This document shows positions 53,114 to 61,600 of a DNA stretch of 64,000 bases, one piece after another; positions within the stretch are counted from its first letter, which is position 1, and the number at the start of each line of letters is the position of its first letter. The notes below the pieces were generated by a model. That model did not search any database and was not told the DNA's origin. It was given only the letters and a program-made list of their open reading frames with translations. Source of the stretch: JBCDGZ01 sp038750655 (lineage in GTDB: Bacteria; Bacteroidota; Bacteroidia; Chitinophagales; Saprospiraceae); the NCBI GenBank assembly GCA_038750655.1, contig JBCDGZ010000014.1, forward strand, positions 10,426 to 74,425, given 5' to 3'. Both the position numbers and the translations under genes were made by a program.

Positions 53114-54241
53114 TTACTGGAACAGTTGTAAATATTCTTTGAACAAATACTGTTTTCTCCGTCGATTGTGCTCATTCATTTGTGAGATAATCCCTAGCTG
53201 CTCTAGGTCACTGATTAGTTTATAGGCTGAAGGCAAAGATAGACTAGTTGTAGCCTGCACTTTTTTAGCATCGATCATTGGATGTTGATATAGATATTCT
53301 AAAACGGACCTGCCGTTGAGTACCCGATTGCCGAGAGCTTGAAGTTTATGGTCTACCTCTTTTTGTAGTTTCAGTATTTTATCAAAAGTCTCAATACTTT
53401 TTTTTGAAGTTTCTATGATGCCCACTAAAAAGAATTTACACCATTGAATCAGGTCGCTTTTTTCTCTGACACGCATAAGATTCTCGTAGTACAAGCGCTT
53501 ATTTTTTTCAAAGAAATCTGATAGATACAATACAGGCTTTTTCAGAATACCTTGCTCTACAAGAAATAAGGTGATTAATAGCCTGCCAACTCTTCCATTG
53601 CCATCAAGAAAGGGATGTATGGTTTCAAACTGATAATGCACAAGAGCTATTTTCAATAAGTCGGGAAAATAATTTTCTTCATTGTGAATGAATTTTTCCA
53701 GGTCGCTCATATAATCATTCACTGAAGTATGGACAGGAGGGATAAATATAGCGTCGCTTATAGTTGCTCCTCCAATCCAGTTCTGGCTTCTCCGAAATTC
53801 TCCGGGAAGCTTATGTTCACCCCTTACTCCCTGAAGCAGCGTTTTGTGGGTTTGCTTTATTAATCTTGAAGAAATAGGGAGCTTTTCGAGACCATTAATA
53901 GCTTGATTTAGTGCTTGGGTGTAATTTCTAACTTCATCCCAATCGTTCCTCTTTTCCTCTACCACATCTTCTCTATCCAGAAGGGCTTCTTCAATGTTTG
54001 TTTTGGTTCCTTCGATTTTGCTTGACTGTGTTGCTTCTTTTAAGACATGCATTTCGATGAATAAATCAATGTTAGGGATGTAATCAGAGTACATGTCTAA
54101 TCGGCCTATTTGTCGGTCAGCTTGGCTCAGTAAGGCCAAGAGTTCCATATTATCAATGCTCCATTCTCTATTGATCATTTGAGGCTGGAAGCTTTTGTAG
54201 GACCCTTGATTAATGTATTTTCCTGAGTTAAAGTTTTTCAT
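53114..54241 (-). CDS. Fic-domain protein with N-terminal inhibitory motif
   Basis: A 375-residue Fic/DOC protein that would transfer AMP or a related nucleotide to protein. The active motif HPFLDGNGRVGRLL is at about 213-226 with the catalytic His and both Arg. SSKIEGT near 73-79 matches the inhibitory helix ([ST]xxxE[GN]), here on the N-terminal side (class II), whose Glu blocks ATP. The last 60 residues form a winged helix (KKVQATTSLSLPSAYKLISDLEQLG), so it may bind DNA or regulate its own gene. Target unknown. There is no separate antitoxin. Confidence 0.92.
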   Translation of the reverse strand: MKNFNSGKYINQGSYKSFQPQMINREWSIDNMELLALLSQADRQIGRLDMYSDYIPNIDLFIEMHVLKEATQSSKIEGTKTNIEEALLDREDVVEEKRNDWDEVRNYTQALNQAINGLEKLPISSRLIKQTHKTLLQGVRGEHKLPGEFRRSQNWIGGATISDAIFIPPVHTSVNDYMSDLEKFIHNEENYFPDLLKIALVHYQFETIHPFLDGNGRVGRLLITLFLVEQGILKKPVLYLSDFFEKNKRLYYENLMRVREKSDLIQWCKFFLVGIIETSKKSIETFDKILKLQKEVDHKLQALGNRVLNGRSVLEYLYQHPMIDAKKVQATTSLSLPSAYKLISDLEQLGIISQMNEHNRRRKQYLFKEYLQLFQ

Positions 54242-54344
54242 AGTAAATTTTATTAGCGAAATACTGTTTTTAAGCTAACAATTTTTTTACTTAAAAATGT
54301 GATAATTTATTCAATTTTACGCTAAAAAACTTAATTAAGGATTT

Positions 54345-55661
54345 TTATGACCATTCCCTAGCCTTCATCCATTCCAATAAATGAATATGCAACTGCTCCT
54401 TTCCCCCACTAGCCAAAATACTCCGTAGGCTCATCCAGGCTTCCAGTAAATAACGCCCCTCCGCATCCGGTTTTAGCGGATAGGGAGGGGTTGAAGGGGG
54501 CATGGAGAAAAAGCCATGCTCCTCAAAGCCGAGCGATTTCATAGCGTTTTTTATCAGCTGATTCATATCCCCTACTTTCTTGCCTTTGGCGATGGGGTCA
54601 GAGTCCCCGTGCCCAGGCTTACTGATGGCAATCACTGCTCTGGGTTGTGACCACTGCTGAATATTCTGCTTCATCAAGGCCGCAGAGCCGCCCTGTGCGT
54701 GCAGGATGAGTAAGGGCTCTTCCTTTTTCCAGAAATCGTAAAGAGCATGAAGCTGCCCTACTGGGCTCTTGCAATAGCGTTGTCCTCGCGCTGGATACTT
54801 CGTCGGCAGCTGTAAGGTGTAGCGCAGTGTAGAGGAGGAGCTTTGTCGAATGTGTTCACCCATTTTTTTATAGCGCTTGGTCTCCTCTGCCGGGGTATTG
54901 CAAATTTGTACATGGGGTGGTAGATCATGGTTGAGCAACTGCTGGATGTAGGGACGGACAGGGCTGTCCGCCCAGTTGAATATTGTCGTAGGGACTTTTA
55001 GTTGCTGTACGTGCTCCGCTCGTTCGTGCAGAAAGGCGAGTCGGTAAGCACGGGCATAATCGGGCCCGGCCTGCAAATAGTCAATGGCTCGCTGATGGAG
55101 TACCTCGGCGGAGGGCATCGGAGTAGACAGCTTATGCGCTGCTTGCTGAGCATACCAGGGGAAATACTGGCAATGTCCCTTTACTATTTGCCATAATGAC
55201 TGCAAATGGCTACCACCAATAGTTGGATTGAGGTCGGGAAAATAGTTGTCCAATAAATCCGCCCTCTGCTTATCGTCGAAATGGCCAGCATTGTCTAGGT
55301 AAAGATGGCTGACCTGGTCGGGATATTCGAGGGCATAGCGGAGGGCCATTTGCGCCCCCGCTGCCGTACCATAGATAGCGAACTTACTTAGATTTAATTG
55401 GTCAAAAAGTTGTCGAAAATAGGGAATATAGTCTTCTATCCGCTCTGCCGACTGAGGTAAGGAATCCGACAGCCCATAGCCCGGCGTATCCGGGGCAATA
55501 AGGGTAAAGCGGTTCTTGAGTTGTTGCATCAAAGGGAGGAGCTGGGCCGAAGAAAAGGGGGCGGCGTGAAAGAGTACAATGGCTGGTCCACGGCCGCCAG
55601 CGCGAAGGTGGCACTGTAACCGACCTACTGAAACAAATGACTTTTTCATTGGGGTTGACAT
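54345..55661 (-). CDS. Double alpha/beta-hydrolase-like protein without nucleophile
   Basis: From ATG 55661, 438 residues. Residues 15-250 are an alpha/beta-hydrolase domain (AIVLFHAAPFSSAQLLPLM, APDTPGYGLSDSLP), but the nucleophile elbow GxSxG reads GTAAG in IYGTAAGAQMALRYA, so the serine is Ala. After about 300 a second, shorter hydrolase-like start appears (LILHAQGGSAALMKQ, then VIAISKPGHGDSDP) which ends within 130 residues and lacks a complete core. The protein is therefore likely non-catalytic, or uses another residue; a binding role is inference. Confidence 0.75.
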   Translation of the reverse strand: MSTPMKKSFVSVGRLQCHLRAGGRGPAIVLFHAAPFSSAQLLPLMQQLKNRFTLIAPDTPGYGLSDSLPQSAERIEDYIPYFRQLFDQLNLSKFAIYGTAAGAQMALRYALEYPDQVSHLYLDNAGHFDDKQRADLLDNYFPDLNPTIGGSHLQSLWQIVKGHCQYFPWYAQQAAHKLSTPMPSAEVLHQRAIDYLQAGPDYARAYRLAFLHERAEHVQQLKVPTTIFNWADSPVRPYIQQLLNHDLPPHVQICNTPAEETKRYKKMGEHIRQSSSSTLRYTLQLPTKYPARGQRYCKSPVGQLHALYDFWKKEEPLLILHAQGGSAALMKQNIQQWSQPRAVIAISKPGHGDSDPIAKGKKVGDMNQLIKNAMKSLGFEEHGFFSMPPSTPPYPLKPDAEGRYLLEAWMSLRSILASGGKEQLHIHLLEWMKAREWS

Positions 55662-56231
55662 ATTGATGAATCGCAACTCAATATAGGAATATTCTACTAG
55701 GTATTATTGCTCTCTCCTGCGCCAGCCCTCACTGCCTGAATTCGGTAGAAATTATTTCATTCAAGCGAGGGAATAAGCGAAATAAAAAAGTACGAATATT
55801 ATGTGTTAAAAAACTTGCATGTTAGAAGAGCTGCGGTTAATTTTACATTCGAACTATTCTGGTTTGATGTCGACAAAAATGAAAAACAATATTGTATTTA
55901 CAGAATAATTCTATTTTGATCCTCAGATTGACAAAATTATACGTCTACCACTCTATACCACTCTTCTATTGTCCCTTTCTGTATTGATTTTCAACGTTTA
56001 ATAAATTATGCTCTATGTGATTGTATTGCACATAGGCTAAAGTAAAAATTAATAATATATACAATTTTTGATGGTTTCTGCTCTTTTTTGAGTGAGGTGT
56101 TGACCTGGCTTGAAGAGGCTGTGGTAGTTGTAAAATAATTGTTGATTTGAAGTGAAAAATTTAATTTAATCTTCCCAAAGTAAAATTTACCTAATGGAGA
56201 AGCATTTTCTAAAAACCTTAAATTAACAACC
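55662..56231. other. 570-bp AT-rich intergenic region
   Basis: No gene seen on either strand. It holds an inverted repeat CTATGTG (56013-56019) / CACATAG (56029-56035) with a 9-base gap, about 200 bp before the lipoprotein gene. No consensus TTG-N20-TAnnTTTG promoter was found. The sequence is AT-rich and without a coding pattern. Confidence 0.5.
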
Positions 56232-56768
56232 ATGCAATCAACTATGAAATTTTTTTTAGGGGCCTGTGTCCTCTTCGCCATGATGTTTGCTGCCTGTAAC
56301 AAAGAAGATAATGATGTCAAATCAGTGGTCACTGCTGATGATAACTTTGAGCTTTGGCTAGAGCAGCAAGTTGCCAATACCGATAAAGAATTGACCGTAG
56401 AACACGCTACTTTAGAAGAGATCAACGAGGAAATGGTGGCCAATGGCTTGGAGCCATTTGATCAGGCTGATGTTGAGCGCGCCGTACAGGCAAGATCGAC
56501 TTGGGACTGTGGTTCTTGGATTTTCCTCGGTGACTGGAATGATGACGGCAATCTATCTACTCTGGACCTGATTAAGGCTCAGCAGTATCTGTGCAGCAGT
56601 TCTGCTGGATGTGCAGGTTCTGTTGACACCAGTACTTTCCCATTCAACAATGAGCGATTCTTTGGGTACCTCACTTTTTTGGAAGACGGAACAGACATCC
56701 TCCTCTTGAACCGTGATGATATTGATGCCGGCCGTGATTTTATCCTCGGATTGATCGTCTGCTTCTAA
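56232..56768 (+). CDS. Lipoprotein with dockerin-like EF-hand calcium loops
   Basis: A 178-residue lipoprotein: signal with lipobox MFAAC near 18-22, a charged helical linker (about 30-90), then a cysteine-bearing domain. DWNDDGNLSTLD (about 102-113) is a 12-residue EF-hand loop followed by LIKAQQYL, as in type I dockerin repeats; a second, weaker copy may be NRDDIDAGRDFILG near 158-171. Four cysteines may form disulfides. No cohesin was seen in this window. Dockerin identity is moderate; calcium binding is inference. Confidence 0.7.
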   Translation: MQSTMKFFLGACVLFAMMFAACNKEDNDVKSVVTADDNFELWLEQQVANTDKELTVEHATLEEINEEMVANGLEPFDQADVERAVQARSTWDCGSWIFLGDWNDDGNLSTLDLIKAQQYLCSSSAGCAGSVDTSTFPFNNERFFGYLTFLEDGTDILLLNRDDIDAGRDFILGLIVCF

Positions 56769-56809
56769 AGTTGAGTTGAAGATCATTTGAATAAAAGTTA
56801 ATGACTATT

Positions 56810-56841
56810 GGCCCCTTTGGATTATTGAATCTGAGGGGGCC
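56810..56841 (+). terminator. Possible terminator after the dockerin-like lipoprotein
   Basis: GGCCCC (56810-56815) pairs with GGGGCC (56836-56841), with a 20-base loop and partly extending flanks. The following sequence is AT-rich but has no long T-run, so this is a weak call. Confidence 0.35.
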
Positions 56842-56866
56842 TAATAGTTTCTAAGGGGTAAATGTG

Positions 56867-56898
56867 TTTGGGAAAACGATAGGAAAAGACCACCTTTG
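56867..56898 (+). promoter_or_regulatory. Predicted promoter for the thioesterase gene
   Basis: TTTG (56867-56870), 20 bases, CACCTTTG (56891-56898): one base off TAnnTTTG. Transcription would start near 56904, about 17 bases before the ATG. Confidence 0.4.
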
Positions 56899-56920
56899 CA
56901 GGAAATGGTACCTCTGCATT

Positions 56921-57769
56921 ATGAAAGACGTTCAGACCCTTCTCGAAGTCATTGACTTGGAACAAATTGAAGAAAATATTTTCCGTGGCGAATCGCACAG
57001 CATCGGCAGTAAGCGCGTTTTTGGCGGGCAGGTGCTGTCACAGGCGCTGGATGCCGCCATCCGCACCGTGCCAGAGGAGCGCTTGGCGCATTCTATGCAC
57101 GGCTATTTCATTCTCCCTGGTGATGTGACTAAGCCGATCGTTTTTAATGTAGATCGGATTCGGGATGGGGGAAGTTTTACGACCCGTAGGGTGGTAGCGA
57201 TTCAGAATGGGCGGGCGATTTTCAATATGTCGGCCTCCTTTCAGCTGGTGCAGCCAGGATTGGATCATCAGATTCAAATTCCCGATGTTACGCCTCCCGA
57301 GGAGCTGTCCAATGATCAGGAAATTCTGGAAGCTTGTATCGACGAATTGCCCGAAATCTATCAACGCATTCTGGGCCAGCGCCCCATTGAGTTCCGTCCG
57401 GTTGATCCTATGGGCTTTTTAAAGCCTTCCGAGGGCGAGCCTTTTCGCCATGTCTGGCTAAAAGCCAAGGGCCGCCTGCCCGACAGCGGCAGCGTCCATC
57501 GGCGTATCCTGGCCTACGCCTCAGATTATAACCTCCTCACGACAGCCCTGGGACCTCATCCCGTTAGCATGGATCAGATGCAGATGGCCAGTCTGGATCA
57601 CGCCATGTGGTTTCACCGCGACTTTCGAGTCGATGAATGGCTGCTCTATTCGCTGGACAGCCCCAGCGCCTCTAATGCCCGGGGCTTCACCCGTGGGAAT
57701 CTCTTCAATCGCCAAGGTATTCTGGTCGCCTCCGTAGTGCAGGAAGGCCTGATTCGTCGGCGCAAATAG
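56921..57769 (+). CDS. tesB: Acyl-CoA thioesterase II
   Basis: Double hot-dog thioesterase that hydrolyses acyl-CoA in the cytoplasm. From ATG 56921 it has 282 residues, as usual for TesB; an upstream start would add 19. Blocks: LEQIEENIFRGESHSIGSKRVFGGQVLSQAL, HSMHGYFILPGD, DGGSFTTRRVVAIQ and, in the second half, SLDHAMWFHRDFRVDEWLLY and GFTRGNLFNRQG. The catalytic Asp in SLDHAMWFH is retained. Confidence 0.92.
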   Translation: MKDVQTLLEVIDLEQIEENIFRGESHSIGSKRVFGGQVLSQALDAAIRTVPEERLAHSMHGYFILPGDVTKPIVFNVDRIRDGGSFTTRRVVAIQNGRAIFNMSASFQLVQPGLDHQIQIPDVTPPEELSNDQEILEACIDELPEIYQRILGQRPIEFRPVDPMGFLKPSEGEPFRHVWLKAKGRLPDSGSVHRRILAYASDYNLLTTALGPHPVSMDQMQMASLDHAMWFHRDFRVDEWLLYSLDSPSASNARGFTRGNLFNRQGILVASVVQEGLIRRRK

Positions 57770-57804
57770 TGCTCTTCATCTTATTTTGTTTAATTTTTTG
57801 ACCC

Positions 57805-57826
57805 TATTTTTGAACAAAAGTTCAAC
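57805..57826 (+). promoter_or_regulatory. Palindrome over a -7-like element before the CIA30 gene
   Basis: TATTTTTG (57805-57812) fits the -7 consensus, with TTTTG upstream at 57784-57788 but a short, 16-base spacer. A perfect palindrome TTGAAC-AAAA-GTTCAA (57811-57826) overlaps its end, where a repressor would block initiation. The gene starts 70 bp on. Confidence 0.35.
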
Positions 57827-57895
57827 AAAGTGGTTCTTAGCTTAGAGTCATAGGCGAAATTATTATTAATACATTTAATAAAATAAGTTAAAGCC

Positions 57896-58441
57896 ATGCG
57901 ATATTTTATGTTATTTCTACTTTTTGGATCAACGATTAATATTCCTCAACTAAAGATTGATTTTGGGCAAAGTAAGGATGGCCAGAATTGGAATGTGATC
58001 AATGATGGAGTGATGGGAGGTTTATCCCAAGGGCAGGCCCAGCTCAGCGAAAATGGCCTGTTGTTTAAGGGTAAGGTTTCTCTGGCCAACAATGGCGGTT
58101 TTGCCTCCTTCAAAGGCCCTTTTGAACCCACCGACCTTTCCGACTTCGAGACGGTTAAAATCCGCTTGCGCAGCACCGGTTGTCAATTTGCCATGACACT
58201 CGAAATGTACGAAAGATTTTATTACCCCTATTTCAAACATCCCCTCCAGACTAGTGGAAGTGGAGAGTGGGAAATATTAGAGTTGAAACTCTCTGATTTC
58301 AAAGCATACCAGATGGGGCGTCTTGTGGGCACCAAGCTAACCGATAAAGAAAAAAAGGAAATCATTCGATTAGGTGTCATCACCAACGAGAAGCGAGAAA
58401 TTCCCTTCGAGTTAGAGATCGATTATATTTCATTTGAGTGA
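57896..58441 (+). CDS. CIA30-family protein
   Basis: A 181-residue protein of the CIA30 (complex I intermediate-associated) family, a jelly-roll domain also found in bacteria where its role is unknown. Recognised by WNVINDGVMGGLSQGQAQL near 26-44, FASFKGPFE, and the final ...FELEIDYISFE. A short hydrophobic start may be a signal peptide. It has a strong terminator 65 bases beyond the stop. Confidence 0.85.
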   Translation: MRYFMLFLLFGSTINIPQLKIDFGQSKDGQNWNVINDGVMGGLSQGQAQLSENGLLFKGKVSLANNGGFASFKGPFEPTDLSDFETVKIRLRSTGCQFAMTLEMYERFYYPYFKHPLQTSGSGEWEILELKLSDFKAYQMGRLVGTKLTDKEKKEIIRLGVITNEKREIPFELEIDYISFE

Positions 58442-58505
58442 CTTAATACTAGCATACATTTGAAGTGAATGCAATTTTATATTTTTTTATGATAAAAATA
58501 GTTGG

Positions 58506-58535
58506 AACCTCACAGTGTAAGCTGTGAGGTTTTTT
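58506..58535 (+). terminator. Intrinsic terminator after the CIA30 gene
   Basis: AACCTCACAG (58506-58515) pairs exactly with CTGTGAGGTT (58522-58531), loop of 6, followed by a T-run (58530-58535). Confidence 0.92.
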
Positions 58536-58656
58536 GTTCATCTACCGGGTACGAGCTAACATAAATCTGCCCTTTTTCTACAATTTCCCTCGCCTTTGGG
58601 CAGTTTGATTCAAAACAACTTTAGATATTCGTGAAAATGTTTCAAACGTACCGGTG

Positions 58657-61600
58657 ATGAATAAGACATTGACTCTCCTTTTCTGCTTTTTGACAACCTT
58701 TAGCCTGGCCCAAGAAGCCATGGAAGTACTGCGCTGTGCTGATATAGACCGGCGTGTTCCTATTCGTAATATTTACATTGATGATAATAATAATAAATGG
58801 GTAGCTGACGAACAAGGGCTTTTTCTGGCCCAGTCGCCCGATTTTGCCAAAGAGGTCGGTATTGAAGACAGCCAATGGTCTGTGTTGAGCGTAGCGGACG
58901 GCAACGAAGAACTCAATCTTCCCAAATCAGAATTACAAGGGATCATGGGGGACCAATTCTCCGCGATCAGTTGCGCTGCTTTCGATAAGGTCAAAAAAGA
59001 GTTGTACATCGGGACCAAAGGAGGAGGTATTTTTCATTTTAAGACCAATCCTTCTCTGTCTTTGATCAATAAAATGACCAGCAAGAATTCCAAGCTGCGT
59101 TCCGATAATATTACGACCCTGATGTACCTCACGTCTAAAAATCAACTGATTGCTGGTACGGATGATGGCTTATTCATTAGCCAAGGGCGAAAATCCAAGT
59201 TGGCCGGTAAATATTTTAACATCCTTGCGGTCACCTATTACATGGGGACCATTTGGGTGTTGGGAGATAATGAGGTGATGGAACTCGACGATAAGAATGA
59301 CCTCTACGGCCTGGAAATGCAGACACAGATGGTGGAAGGTAGTCTAGTCGATATTGCCTTTGATAGCCAGGGCCGGCTGTGGATCGCTTCTGAAATCATT
59401 TGCCGCTATAACTTTGAGTTAGACTCCTACGAAATATTCGGTCCTGCCGAGAACTTTACCAGTCAGTTTGTCAACTACATCGCTGTTGATAGCGATGATG
59501 CTCTTTGGGTGGGTACAGACGATAAGGGAGTGTATTTCATCGGTCGGGCTTCTTCTATGTCAGCCTCCTTGGTTGTGGATAAACCCCTGGGCTGCGATGC
59601 GAACTCCCAGGATGCTTCCCTACAGGTTCGAGCTAGCGGTGGCCAACCTCCTTACACTTACGAATGGAGTGCTGCCTTGCAAGGAGATAATCCCTCTAAC
59701 TTAGGTCCTGGCGACTACAGCGTTACGGTCACCGATAAAAACGGTAAAACCGTTCAGGCGGAGGCAAAGATCGAAGATCCTCGTCTGACCCTCAAAATAA
59801 GTCAGGAGAAAGAAGCTAGTGTTGGGGGTGGTGAAGATGGTTCCGCTACGGTAAGCGTCTCCGGAGGGAATCCTAAATACCGCTACCAGTGGGATAACGG
59901 AGAAACAACCGAAACGGCCAACCGACTTGCTCCGGGAGAACACAGCGTAACTGTTAGCGATGCCAATGGCTGTAGTACAACGGCAAAGGTCACCATTACC
60001 GAAATGTTAGCCGAATTCAACGTCGCCCTTGAGCAAACCGCGGCTATCAATTGTCAGGGTGGTGCTACTGCTGCTTTGCAAGCGAAGGCCAGTGGTGGCC
60101 AAGGGCCTTACACCTTCAAGTGGAGCGCCGCCGGTCAGTCTGGCGAATCCATCGGCGGCCTGGCGAAGGGCAACTACCAAATCACAGCGACAGACGCTCT
60201 CGGCAACACCGCGAACGCCGCTCTCGAAATCGCCGAGCCTACTGCAGTTAAGGCCACCATTACCCCCCAAGCTCCCGCCAGTACCAATAATCAGGATGGA
60301 AAAGCGTTGGCCAAGGCCGAAGGGGGTACGGGGCCGTACACCTATAAATGGGACAGTGGCGAAAGTACTGCCGAAGCGGCCAAGTTAGGGGCGGGCAAGC
60401 ATACCGTTACCGTTACGGACAAGAATGGCTGTACGGCTTCTGCTAATATCGAAGTTACAGAAGATATTCTACCGTTGGTCGTCGAGCTGAAAAGTAATAG
60501 TGAGATCAAATGTGCTGGGGGCAACGGTGGCGCGCTAGCTGCCGAAGTGAGCGGCGGTAAATCGCCCTTCCAATACCAATGGAGTAATGGCAATGCTGTT
60601 GGACAATCGGCTATCGGACTCAGCGCCGGTGCCTACAGCCTGACCGTCACTGATGCAGCAGGCACCACCACGGAAGCCAGCTTCACGGTCGAAGAACCCA
60701 GGGCGCTCAGCGCCAGCATTACCCCTAAATCACCAGCCAGTACCAATAATTCCGATGGTAAGGCCACGGTAAAGGCGGAAGGTGGCAGCGGTAAGTACAC
60801 TTATAAATGGGACAGTGGCGAAACGGAGGATATGGCTAAAAAGTTGGCTGCGGGCTCGCACAGCGTTACCGTCACCGATGCCAATGGCTGTAGCACCACG
60901 GCTACGACAGAAGTCACAGAAGATATTTTACCGCTAGTCGTTGAGCTGAAAAACAGCGGCGAGATCAAGTGCAGCGGCGGTACAGGCGGCGCTTTGACAG
61001 CGGAAGTGAGCGGCGGTAAATCGCCCTTCCAGTACGCCTGGAGCAGCGGCGGGTCCAGCGGCGAGTCGGCTAGTGGCCTCAGCGCCGGTGCCTACAGCCT
61101 CACGGTCACTGATGCAGCAGGCACTACCACGGAAGCCAGCTTCACGGTCGAAGAACCCAAGGCGCTCAGCGCCAGTATTACCCCTAAATCACCAGCCAGT
61201 ACCAATAATTCCGATGGTAAGGCCACGGTAAAGGCGGAAGGTGGCAGCGGTAAGTACACTTATAAATGGGACAGTGGCGAAACGGAGGATATGGCTAAAA
61301 AGCTGGCTGCGGGCTCGCACAGCGTTACGGTCACCGATGCTAATGGCTGTAGCGCCACGGCTACGACAGAAGTCACAGAAGATATTTTACCGCTGGTCGT
61401 TGAGCTGAAGAACAGCGGTGCGATCAAGTGCACCGGCGGTACAGGCGGCGCTTTGACAGCGGAAATAAGCGGCGGTAAATCGCCCTTCCAGTACGCCTGG
61501 AGCAGCGGCGGGTCCAGCGGCGAGTCGGCTAGTGGCCTCAGCGCCGGTGCCTACAGCCTTACGGTCACTGATGCAGCAGGCACTACCACGGAAGCCAGCT

